64,000 nucleotides of DNA. Source: Opitutaceae bacterium BACL24 MAG-120322-bin51. Its GTDB lineage: Bacteria; Verrucomicrobiota; Verrucomicrobiia; Opitutales; Coraliomargaritaceae. Under the pieces are notes generated by a model. It worked only from the letters and a program-made list of their open reading frames with translations, did not search any database and had not been told where the DNA came from. Below are positions 9,761-19,095 of this stretch, piece by piece. The translations under genes were made by a program, and so were the position numbers. Each line of letters starts with the position of its first letter. The first letter of the stretch is position 1. Where the stretch lies: the NCBI GenBank assembly GCA_905182465.1, contig CAJJBI010000004.1, forward strand, positions 64,001 to 128,000, written 5' to 3'.

Positions 9761-10903
9761 TTATTTAAGTTTACAATGTAGTTCAAAGCGCTCAAGCGCC
9801 TGTAGGTTGGCTTGGCGGACTGCCTGGGTCAAAGTCCTGTAAGCAGTTCCATCCTCTCGGACGATACCCTGCTTTAGCTTTCCTGCTCCATCAGCATAGC
9901 GGTCGATGTATTGGCAACGCTGATACCCGAGGATGTAGCTTTTTTCAAAGGCATCGTTCAGGTATTGCTCATAAGCCATCCCCACTGCCTCTTCGCTTTC
10001 GAGTTGCTGCCACATCGTCTTTGGGTATTTCGGCGTTGGGAAACTGTTCTGGTGGTCGCAAACTAAAATCGGCTTTTTAAACTTCGCATGCATGCGGTCG
10101 AAATAGGCTGACTCGAATTGGACGCCTCCCGGCTGGATAGACAGGACATCGATATAAGGTAAGGCTTCCTCAATCACGCAATCCGGATGGTCATGCACCA
10201 AATAACGCTCCCCAAAAATCAAAACATCTGGGGCTAGGCGTCGCGTTTCTTCACCAATTACCTGATAAAGCTGACGAGCGATCAACCGCAGAAAGGCTTC
10301 ATCCGAGTCACCACCATCGGCTAAGAATTGCTCGTAGCGAATCTTTCCCGGAGCGCCAGCTGGTAACTCGCGGATCATGGAAACCCAATCCGTGCCACGT
10401 TTTTTGCGCGAGCGCTCCAAGTCCCATTGCGGCGTATCGGTCCAGTAGTAGCCAATCAGAGTAGAATTACCCGCTTGCTTGCCGATTTCGTATTGGATGA
10501 CTTCGCGCATTTTTTGCTGCACCACAGGATCAAAGACATCGCAATATTCAAACTGCTCGTCCGAGTGGTAGTTGGCATTCATTGTTAGATACATTGGGGC
10601 GAAGCTGGGCAGCATCCGGCACAAAGGTTCTGGTGTGCCGTAGCCACCGGTATTGTAGCCCCAGGATGTGAGTTTTTGCAGAATATCCTCGCAGGCTTGC
10701 CGTTGGTCTCCAGGCAAAGCGCCCTCTCCCTGAAACACGTTTTGGATATGATTCACTCCCAGACTAAGGAAGGGCTTTCCACTAGGATCGATCAGGCAAT
10801 CTCGCCCGTTTACTTTACCTAGTTGAAAGCGTCCATCTCCTTCTGCTTGTATGAGTCCTGCGCCAAGCAAGAGTGCGGCTAATTTGCTTAATATTCCCTT
10901 CAT
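9761..10903 (-). CDS. Secreted TIM-barrel glycoside hydrolase-like protein (agarase-annotated type), substrate unknown
   Basis: 380 aa from ATG 10903, chosen because AGGAAG sits 9 bases upstream and the residues from there form a signal peptide (MKGILSKLAALLLGAGLIQAEG). An in-frame ATG 27 bases further up overlaps the preceding stop and is less likely. GRDCLIDPSGKPFLSLGVNHI is the beta-strand opening seen in GH42/GH50-like clan GH-A enzymes. LIGYYWTDTPQWD and VLIFGERYLVHDHP are candidate catalytic segments. Proteins of this build are often labelled agarase without proof. It lies between two sulfatase genes, so it probably acts on the same polysaccharide. I cannot assign a family number. Confidence 0.7.
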   Translation of the reverse strand: MKGILSKLAALLLGAGLIQAEGDGRFQLGKVNGRDCLIDPSGKPFLSLGVNHIQNVFQGEGALPGDQRQACEDILQKLTSWGYNTGGYGTPEPLCRMLPSFAPMYLTMNANYHSDEQFEYCDVFDPVVQQKMREVIQYEIGKQAGNSTLIGYYWTDTPQWDLERSRKKRGTDWVSMIRELPAGAPGKIRYEQFLADGGDSDEAFLRLIARQLYQVIGEETRRLAPDVLIFGERYLVHDHPDCVIEEALPYIDVLSIQPGGVQFESAYFDRMHAKFKKPILVCDHQNSFPTPKYPKTMWQQLESEEAVGMAYEQYLNDAFEKSYILGYQRCQYIDRYADGAGKLKQGIVREDGTAYRTLTQAVRQANLQALERFELHCKLK

Positions 10904-10922
10904 AATGTATTGCTTCCTATTT

Positions 10923-12359
10923 CTAATCATTTTGTTCCTTTACTAACTGTCCATTGACGAAATGCTTATAAGGCATCGTGTCGTAACTATTAACCTCCGC
11001 GGCAACATCAGGATCGGACAAATCTGGCCACGGATTATTCTCGAGTAATTCCTCCAACTTTTTGCGAATTGGTAACGCTTCGGGCGAACCAGTGATATCT
11101 TTATAGTCACTACGTAGGTGCGCATCACCACAGTCAAAGAGTCGGCCTTCTGAATCACCGTATACCGGGTCCACGGCTTCGAGCAGCCAGCGCTTAGTCC
11201 GCACCATTCGTGCGGTCGCAATATAGCTGGTGATCCACTCCCGGTGGATGTCCGTGGCTCCCGTCAAGAAAGGTACTAGACTCTGCCCATCTAAGGCATA
11301 GCCATCGGGGACACTCGCCCCAGAAAATTCCATCAGCGTTGGATAAATATCAGAGAACTCCATCAACTCGTCAGTCGCCCCGCGCTGCTGAATTAGGCCC
11401 GGGCAATTAACTATGAAGGGCACACGCGGACCGTCTTCGCTCGCATGCATTTTTTTACCATTTTCGCCATTGTCGCAGGTGAAGATGACAATGGTATTTT
11501 CACGCAGTCCAGCAGCCTCCAAGCCATCCATCAGGCGACCGACCAAGATGTCGATGTATTCCACCAATCCCTGAAGACTCCCGCCCTTATTACTCCCCGG
11601 AGTCCCGTCAACTGGAGTCGTGGGTATCCCCCCGCCTGCCATATCGTGCACCAGGTTCATCGGATAGTAGGCGAGAAATGGCTGGTCCTCGTGACGCTTG
11701 ATGAAATCAATCAAAAAGCCTGCATAAAGATCTGGCCCAAAGTCTTCGGCGGTCGTCTCCATCAACTCGCCATTACGAATCACACAAGGGTGCCAGTAGC
11801 GAGCGGGCACGGGCTTCGCATCAGGGAAATTGTATTTACCTTCAAACTTCCCGGTAAAGGTCGAGCCTTCTGGCACATCCTGCAGAGTCAGCGCGCGGAC
11901 GCATTGCTCGTCAAAGCCAACATTCTTCGAATAGATGGAGCCACCCAATGCCATTGGATTACCCACGATCGCCGTCCGGTAACCATGCTCACGCAATACC
12001 CGTGGGAATGTTAGATGCTTACTCACCCAGTTCCATCGTGTCTGCTTCGTACAATTGAGGCGTAAGTCATTGTGCCAGACGCCGGTGCGACTGGCGTAAC
12101 GTCCAGTCACTAAGAGCGCACGTGTTGGCGAGCACATCGGCGTGGCCCATGCAGTGTTGAACTTCACGCCACCTGCGGCAAGCGCATCCAGATTCGGCGT
12201 ATGGTTCACCTCATTGCCGTAGCAAGCAAACTGTTCTGGGCTTAGGTCATCCACCATAATGATGAGAAAATTCGGACGCTCTTTTGGCTCTGTGACCTCT
12301 GCAAGTAAGGCACCCGTCGAGGCTGCCATCATACATACAATACCCAGTAAATGATTCAT
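10923..12359 (-). CDS. Secreted arylsulfatase-type sulfatase (CSPTR active site)
   Basis: 478 aa with the signal peptide MNHLLGIVCMMAASTGALLA. Metal-binding Asp37/Asp38 in LIIMVDDLS and C76-S-P-T-R followed by ALLVTGRY form a canonical C-x-P-x-R formylglycine site. FTCDNGENGKKMHASEDGPRVPFIVNCPG contains the second metal region and the conserved Lys. This is a different subfamily from the iduronate-like sulfatases in the locus, closer to arylsulfatase A/GalNAc-6-sulfatase-like enzymes, so a different sulfate position may be its target. Its stop lies 20 bases before the next gene's start. The substrate is inferred from neighbours only. Confidence 0.92.
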   Translation of the reverse strand: MNHLLGIVCMMAASTGALLAEVTEPKERPNFLIIMVDDLSPEQFACYGNEVNHTPNLDALAAGGVKFNTAWATPMCSPTRALLVTGRYASRTGVWHNDLRLNCTKQTRWNWVSKHLTFPRVLREHGYRTAIVGNPMALGGSIYSKNVGFDEQCVRALTLQDVPEGSTFTGKFEGKYNFPDAKPVPARYWHPCVIRNGELMETTAEDFGPDLYAGFLIDFIKRHEDQPFLAYYPMNLVHDMAGGGIPTTPVDGTPGSNKGGSLQGLVEYIDILVGRLMDGLEAAGLRENTIVIFTCDNGENGKKMHASEDGPRVPFIVNCPGLIQQRGATDELMEFSDIYPTLMEFSGASVPDGYALDGQSLVPFLTGATDIHREWITSYIATARMVRTKRWLLEAVDPVYGDSEGRLFDCGDAHLRSDYKDITGSPEALPIRKKLEELLENNPWPDLSDPDVAAEVNSYDTMPYKHFVNGQLVKEQND

Positions 12360-12408
12360 TCTTTTCTATGTCTTAGAGATTAAGTTATTTGTTTAAAATT
12401 TATGGCAA

Positions 12409-13791
12409 TCACCCACGATCCGGAGTCACTCGGAGCACGATATTTTGCACGTCGAGTGAGCCACGCCGCAGATCAAATTCACCCGTCAAGGTTTCACCCT
12501 CGTGTTCCACCGTGACTGTATATGAGCCGTAAAATCCTCGAAATTGCGCTCTGCCATCCTGCGCGGTAGTCGCTTCGATTTGAGTGTTCCACTGATGGTT
12601 GATCAACTGATCCAGTGCGTGATAAGCTGGCTTTGCTTTCCCTTCCGCATCAAGCAGTCCGGCGGGCATGCCTCGCCACGGCTCTAGGTCGGTAATCGTC
12701 CACCAGATAATGGATTCAACCGCGGGGTGGCTAAAAGCCAGGGTGTAGAAATCATGTGTTAGGTCGGCTTGGTATTGCTCCCACTCAGGGGTGCTTGGAA
12801 TCGTCGGGCGGTCCTGCCCTCTAGCGTCGTAAGCATCCACTTTATCCTTCCAGGCGTTGAAGCTATCCCAGTCGCTAAAACGCTCACAACTTAAAATACT
12901 AATTTCTGAAAGATGCAGGGGTTTCCCAAAACGGCCATACGTTTCCAATGCTTTCCAGAGACGATCTTCATCAATGGAGTCCATCTCTGTGTGCATATGA
13001 GTCTGAATTCCTATAACCTCAAAATCAGCTCCCACTGAGAGGCAATGTTCGATCGACTCTTCGTATTCCACGTCAAGGTCGGTGTAGTGATTTAGAATGT
13101 AGCGCCCATCCGGATGGATGGAGCGCGCCATACGAAGCATTTTTTCAGTCACTTCTGAAGGGCCGCCCACTGATTCGAACCAGCGCCTCACGCCCTCTTT
13201 CTTGCCGCGCCATTTGATGCCCGGGGCTTCATTGTAGACATCCCACTCGTCGATCTCAGGGAAGCTCGTCAACAAGCGATCTACGTGGCGCACGATGTCA
13301 GCCTCTATTGCCGAGGTGTCGCGCTCCGAGTCAGTAATAAAATCAGGCAATACTTCGTGCCACATCAGGGGGTGCCCCCGCAGAGTCATACCCTGCGCTT
13401 TTGCCCAGTTAAGCTTTTCCCTAGAATCAGTATTGTAGCTCCATCCGCCAGGCTCTTTCTCATGGACGGCCCAGTAAAAATCTATCGTCGCATAATTAAA
13501 CAAGTTGGCAAACTGCGCCTTAAAATCATCATACCAATCTTGCTTTGGAGCCTGCCAATCCGATGCTAGGGATCCGCCAAAATTAAATGCGTGCCGAGTT
13601 TGGCTTAATGAGCAGACCGACTCCTTCGGGATAGTTTGGCCATCTGGCAGCACTAGGCGCAATTGACAGTCACCTTTACGAATCGCTTCAATGCGATCCT
13701 GAGCGCCATCAAGCTCCCACGGAAGATACTCTGCAGAAGCTAGGTTTAAACAGAATGCAGTGACAAGGGGTAGTAATAAACTTTTAGACAT
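12409..13791 (-). CDS. GH10 xylanase-like enzyme with N- and C-terminal beta-rich extensions
   Basis: 460 aa from ATG 13791, which gives the signal peptide MSKSLLLPLVTAFCLNLASA. An upstream GTG- or ATG-type extension adds an unlikely preface. GH10 features: GHPLMWHEVLPD, acid/base Glu188 in EWDVYNEAPG, GIQTHMH, and nucleophile Glu296 in LHLSEISI. The sequence before the barrel (KGDCQLRLVLPDGQTIPKESV) and after it (GFYGSYTVTVEHEGETLTGEFDLRRGSLDVQNIVL) resembles carbohydrate-binding or fibronectin-like strands typical of the HxxxxN-type GH10 group found in marine Bacteroidetes and Verrucomicrobia. Some members of that group act on decorated xylans. It precedes a further sulfatase and follows the kinase gene in the same direction. 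Confidence 0.9.
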   Translation of the reverse strand: MSKSLLLPLVTAFCLNLASAEYLPWELDGAQDRIEAIRKGDCQLRLVLPDGQTIPKESVCSLSQTRHAFNFGGSLASDWQAPKQDWYDDFKAQFANLFNYATIDFYWAVHEKEPGGWSYNTDSREKLNWAKAQGMTLRGHPLMWHEVLPDFITDSERDTSAIEADIVRHVDRLLTSFPEIDEWDVYNEAPGIKWRGKKEGVRRWFESVGGPSEVTEKMLRMARSIHPDGRYILNHYTDLDVEYEESIEHCLSVGADFEVIGIQTHMHTEMDSIDEDRLWKALETYGRFGKPLHLSEISILSCERFSDWDSFNAWKDKVDAYDARGQDRPTIPSTPEWEQYQADLTHDFYTLAFSHPAVESIIWWTITDLEPWRGMPAGLLDAEGKAKPAYHALDQLINHQWNTQIEATTAQDGRAQFRGFYGSYTVTVEHEGETLTGEFDLRRGSLDVQNIVLRVTPDRG

Positions 13792-13902
13792 TATAATTGA
13801 GAGTATAGGATACGGCCAGCGGATCGACAATATGAATTTGTGAATTAGCTAAATGGGTTTTTGAATTTACGCAGAACGATCTCATGTGAGTTTCAAAATA
13901 GA

Positions 13903-15553
13903 CTAGTCTGTCTGGCGGCGCACCTCGCCTCGGATTGCGATGAGTTCCTTCATTAAATCGAACTGATTTTCGGCATACTCCTTCGTTCCAAATAGATCAT
14001 GTAAGCGCCGATACAATACGAACAAGCGCCCATAGATCTCTTGATTCGTTGCGATTGGCTCATAAACGGTATCCGACACAGACGCCATTGCCTGCGCGGC
14101 GACTCCAAAGTCTGGATAGACCCCTGCCACCACAGCGCCGGCCATCGCAGCCCCAAGCGCGCAACTCTGCTCATTCGCGGAGACTTCCATCGGGCATCCC
14201 AGCACGTCAGCATAAATTTGCATTGTCATCGGACTTTTTATTGAAATACCTCCGCAATTAATGACCCGCTCAATCGGCACCCCATACTCCTTATAGCGCT
14301 CAATAATCACCCGCGCCCCAAATGCCGTCGCTTCCACCAAAGCCCGAAAAGTTTCCGCTGGTGTCGTATGTAAGGTCAGTCCGAGGATCATTCCCGTCAG
14401 TTCAGGATCAGTTAATGTTGAACGATTGCCATTGTTCCAGTCCAGTGCCAGAAGACCAGATTCTCCGGGTTGAAGCATCGCAGCTCGATCACCCAAGTCT
14501 TGATGTGACATGCCGCGCCCCGGTTCAATCTTATGGACTAACCAATTAAAAATGTCGCCGACTGCGGCTTGACCGGCCTCGAGGCCATAGCACCCAGGCA
14601 AGACCGACTCATGCGCCACTCCACAAATACCTGGAATATCAGGCAGCTTGTTTTCGAGCGAAGCGACCGCGATGTCGCAAGTCGAAGTGCCCATAATTTT
14701 CACCATTGTGCCAGGCTGGATGCCTGACCCTACCGCACCGGCATGCGCATCGATAATCCCCATCGCGACAGGGATTCCTTCAGGCAGGCCGAGCTTGTTC
14801 GCCCACTCTTTATTGAGCCCGCCAGCTGCATGGCCTATATGGTATGCTTGATCCGGCAGGCCTTCACGGATACGCACCAAACACGGATCAACCGCTGCGA
14901 GAAACTCCGCATCTGCATAGCCGCCCCAATCTGGGCAATAGAGCCCCTTGTGGCCAGCAGCACAAAGGCAGCGCTTCAATTGACCCGTTAATACAAAGGG
15001 AATCCAATCGGGCAGCTCGATCCAATCGTGCGCGGCCGCATATACTTGTGGTGCAACACGGGCACAGTGTAAGATTTTGGACCAATACCACTCGGATGAA
15101 TACGTCCCCCCGCACTTTGCTAAATACTCCGGGCGCAGCGCCGCAGCCTTGGCAGTGATCTCATTAGCTTCGGCAAGCGAACTGTGATCCTTCCATAGCC
15201 AAGCCATGGCATCGGGATCTTCCTTAAAAGCATCCGTCAAAGCCAGCGCTTGGCCCTGTGCATCCACTGGTAACGGCGTGCTTGCAGTCGCATCCACACC
15301 GATGCCAACCACCTTAGCTGGCGCAACGCCAGCCTCTGATAAAGCGCCTCGCACGGTCAGCTCCAAACCTTCAAGATAATCCGCTGGGTGTTGTCGGGCG
15401 ACATTCGGATCTTTAACATCGGTAATCACTCCCATGTCACCATGCGCAGTAAGCATATACCTGCGATCCGCAAATCGTTCCATCCGTGATATCCACGACA
15501 ATCGCCCGCACCGAATTAGTGCCGTAGTCCAGTCCTATTGTGTAAGAAGCCAT
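13903..15553 (-). CDS. araB: L-ribulokinase AraB (FGGY family), one frameshift near the N-terminus
   Basis: The main frame (13903-15501) matches E. coli AraB along its length from memory: VVGIGVDATASTPLPVDAQG, WLWKDHSSLAEANEIT, GGTYSSEWYWSKILH, CAAGHKGLYCPDWGG, KIMGTSTCDI, LVEATAFGARVIIERY and NCGGISIKSPMTMQI. The true start is ATG 15553, giving MASYTIGLDYGTNSVRAIVVDIT (the phosphate-binding DYGT motif). It joins the main frame after one extra base near 15450. The enzyme phosphorylates L-ribulose to L-ribulose-5-phosphate in the cytoplasm, the second step of L-arabinose use. It lies 15 bases after the GHL6-like gene. FGGY kinases can shift sugar specificity, but the conserved residues point to ribulokinase rather than xylulokinase. 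Confidence 0.88.
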
Positions 15554-15568
15554 GGTCACATTCCTCAA

Positions 15569-17576
15569 TTAATATTCAAACACGACTGCGCAGTGGCATG
15601 AAAAGGCAGGAATCGTTAGAGAAAGCTTACCATCCACATCACTCAAGGGCAACTCGACCTCATCTGGCACCAGAAATGCACGCCGGATCACTTCGGGGAA
15701 ATCGACGGTCAGCGGCACCTCCCTTAGCTCAGGCAGATCTTCGATCACCTCACACTCACCCCGCTGGATGGGTGGTCCATACATTAGATGGGCAACATAA
15801 CGCTGGCACTGAGCTTGATGTAACAAACTGATTCGTCCTGCACTTGGCAACTCGGTGCTTACCATCGGATGATAATTGACCAGCTTTAACACATTCACAA
15901 ACAAATCACGATGTAGGCGTGCACCATGCTTATGATACATCTTGTCCAAGTCGTGAGCGATATAGATGACGCGGTCTTTGCGGATAATTCCCGGATGCGG
16001 CGCATCTTCCAACTGGTAAGGCGTATTCTGGTGCGAAGTATACTTCTCATAGCTGCGGCTAAAGTATGGTTCACGAATACTGGACAGCACTTCGCTATCT
16101 GCATGCGGCGCCACCCTCAGAGCCGCCTTAAAATTAAGAAAAGGTGTTTCGACTAAGCCTTCGCTGATCGAGGCGCTCACCAGCGAATAGTCGACATCAT
16201 AAGCTGCCTCGCCGATATAGTCTGCGCCCACATCTAAGAGCATACGAGTGCCTTCCTTATTCAATGCCCCCGCGCCCATCACCACGAGGCTGCCGCCGTT
16301 TTTAGCGAATGTATTAAGGCGCTCCGCGTCGGCTTCGCTTAGGCACGCAACCGAGGGTATCAGCACAAGTTCAAATTCAGCGAAGTCCTTTGAAAAATTG
16401 GCTACATCGAAATTGATATGTGCTTCCAGTAGCATTTTCGCCATGCCTTCGTCGCGCACTTCATCCAGGCTGCGCCAGAGCCCCACCCGTGCCACAGGGA
16501 TACCCCCAACACCATAGTTCTCGATTTTCGCCACATAAGCATACGCCTCACCAATATTTTTATACGTCGCGACATCCATCTCTCCGCAAGGATGCAGTTG
16601 ATCCCCGAAGTTACAATTCGCTCCCCAAGCAATCATTGATGCGGCTTCGTAACGTAGCGCATTCGGATGCTTAAACCCCCCGAACTCTCCCCATGCGGTA
16701 TGAAATTTGCCACTCATTGCAGTGATCGGATAGCCCGCCTTTAAAAAATACTTTGATTGCAAAGGCAACTTGTCGTAACCACCCCAAACGGTAGGAAGGT
16801 CTTCTAGGTCTTGGACTGTATTTTGCGCATACATCCTTTGGCGGAAATTGATGCCCCCATCTATCGCAGTCGTTCCGTTGAAAAAGACTCGAGCGCTTGG
16901 ATGATAGCCTGCGATCAATTCACTTAGAGCCACGCAATGCGCTTTCATGTTGCTGGCATTAAACGTCTCTACGGCATCCGTATCGTCGAGATCGATACCA
17001 GCCTCCTTCATGTCGTTACGGCAAGCGTCGCAGAAGCAATGGCGATGCGCTTGATAAATATCGAACCAAAACCCATCGGTCTTGTAGCGCTCACATAATT
17101 CCGCTACTTGAGCTAAGATATGATCGTGGTAGCCTGTATTAGGGCACAAGAATTTCCAATGGAACCCTGGGAGTGGGTCGCTCGGAGCGATGTCTTCAGG
17201 CAAGCTACCATTAGTAACAAAGTTTCCCTCACGATCCCGCACACACCAATCGGGGTGCGCTTGCGCATCGTTTGCGGACCAGCCAAAAGTGTAATAAATC
17301 TGAGTCTTAATCCCTATTTCGGCTACAAGCCTCTAATTGCGCTCCGAGTAAATCGAAATTTAGATTCGGGTGCATGCGCCCGATGTCTGTTGGGTAGTAG
17401 CTCCAGCTGTGGTGGCATTTCGCGAATAGATTAATGGAGTCAATATTCCCTATTTTTAAGGCCGCTTGAAAACCTTCTTTACTAAATGCATCTGCAATAT
17501 TCTCAAGATGTTCAGAAGTATGAAAATCTAAGTGTACTTGGCGCTGACCTATGGGGGCTAGGGGCGGAGGATGCAT
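15569..17576 (-). CDS. Putative glycosyl hydrolase (GHL6-like TIM barrel plus beta-galactosidase-trimerisation-like domain), frameshifted
   Basis: Two frames make one gene of about 669 aa. 17307-17576 encodes the start (MHPPPLAPIGQRQVHLDFHTSEHL) and 15569-17242 the rest. A missing base near 17320 joins LGAQLEAC to VAEIGIKTQIYYTFGWSANDAQAHPDWCVRDREG. KTDGFWFDIYQAHRHCFCDACRNDM is characteristic of hypothetical glycosyl hydrolase 6 proteins. Residues from about VARVGLWRSLDEV to GGSLVVMGAGAL resemble the amidotransferase-like trimerisation domain of GH42-type enzymes. No signal peptide is visible, so it is probably cytoplasmic and may act on imported oligosaccharides. Substrate is not known. It lies between the sugar symporter and the ribulokinase gene. 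Confidence 0.75.
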
Positions 17577-17645
17577 TGTGAAGCAGAATTAAAAAAGTGA
17601 AGCCTTAGGTCTAAGGTCGTCGGACATTTAAGCTCATGCCTTCGG

Positions 17646-19056
17646 CTAGGATTCGGACTCGTTCTGGGAGCGCACTTTTAAATCTGCCAGGACTTGGTCA
17701 TACTTTTCTTTGCCTCAGACTGTAGTAGAGCAATGCAATTAAACATGCGAGTGAGAATAGGCCTGGAACAATATTATACAGCAATTCAATGCCATCTAAC
17801 GCTGATTGATTTAATTCTGTGTTCGCTTCGTAACCTGTGAAAGCAAGAACTTGAAGGGCAAAAAATCCCGCAAAAGACATTGCTAGCTTTTGCATAAAGC
17901 TGAAGAAGGAAAGAGGAATACCTTCAGAGCGAATTCCCGTTTTCCAATGTCCATATTCAATTGTATCAGGAACCATGCCCCATTGACAAATTGAACAGAA
18001 CATCATGCATGATGAACCAACCATTGATAGGGCAATAAATAATGTATGAGCTTCGGCAGTTGGGATAGGTATAAAGTGGCGGACAATATTAACTGCGAAA
18101 ACTAACAAGCTTCCCATAATAAAGACGTTTTTCTTGCCTAGCTTACCAGTTAAAATTGGCGTCAATATAACGCCTATAATATTTGCAGGCAGCATCCATT
18201 GGAAAAACACCGCTTGCAAACTCTCAATCCCCACTACGTACTTGAAGTAGTAAAGTGACACGGTGTTTTGGATAACCCAAATCGCTGTATTAAAAAACAT
18301 CGAAGCGGATAGTACTAGCAAAACATCATTGCCAAAAATTATTTTGGGTAATTTTTTTAGGTCATACTTTTGCACTGGCTCATCAACTCTCTCCTTTGTG
18401 GTGAGTGCTGAATAATATAAAATTGCTGTAGATATTATTCCAAATATGACCGCTACATAAAACCAACCCTGCGCTTCATCCTTAAATTGAGGTCCGTTAA
18501 GCGTTAATAAGTCTACTCCTATAAAATTAATAACAATTGGCTGACTATTAACGAAAGGGGTTACATACGATCCTACGATTGTAATGACTACAACGACAGC
18601 GAAGAACATTCGCATAGTAGAAATTTTCGCTCGCTCTTGCTGATCTTGCGTAACGAGCGTACCTAATGCGCTATATGACAGTCCGACTGCCGTGAAGACC
18701 ATACCGTGAACAATGTAAGTGAAGTAACAATAAGCTACTCTCATTGTATCGGACAATTCAGGCACACTGAAACAAGCTATAAGAATTAAATTTAGGGGTA
18801 TAGCACCCCATAATATATAAGGTTTATAAGTGCCCCATTTGTTTCTAGTTCGGTCGGCAATATATCCCATTAGGGGGTCGTTAATTGCATCCCAGGCTCG
18901 AGCAATCAGGAAAATAAAACTCGCATGCCAGGCGCTTATTCCAAAAACATCCGTATAAAAATAAGCTAGGAAAAATCCTAGCAACTGGAAATTTAGATTA
19001 ATACCAAAATCACCGATACTGAAATTAAAGATTTCTTTCTTTTTTAGGGGTTTCAT
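17646..19056 (-). CDS. GPH-family sugar:cation symporter (MFS), C-terminal frameshift
   Basis: The open frame 17698-19056 encodes 452 aa with about 12 hydrophobic segments. It shows the GPH (glycoside-pentoside-hexuronide) signature near the N-terminus: IARAWDAINDPLMGYIADRTRNKWGTYKPYI. A one-base shift near 17710 replaces the abrupt SLRQRKV ending with KEKYDQVLADLKVRSQNESES, ending at 17646, which is the usual charged tail of this family (compare YDQVLADL in melibiose/xyloside symporters). Members import xylosides, beta-xylo-oligosaccharides or uronides with sodium or protons. It lies 39 bases from the GH52 gene, suggesting uptake of xylo-oligosaccharides followed by intracellular cleavage. 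No second sugar importer and no SusC/D pair are seen. Confidence 0.9.
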
Positions 19057-19095
19057 ATTTGGATGTATATTAAGTGAATTATTGGGTGTTCTGGC

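Noticed and set aside
11445-12014. Plus-strand frame of 189 aa opposite the CSPTR sulfatase
   Set aside because: It is a shadow of the sulfatase reading frame with no features of a protein family.
13900-13909. AGACTAGTCT palindrome upstream of the GH10 gene at 12409-13791
   Set aside because: It covers the araB stop codon and has a different arrangement from TAGTCT-GTT-AGACTA, so I do not treat it as a second copy of the operator candidate.
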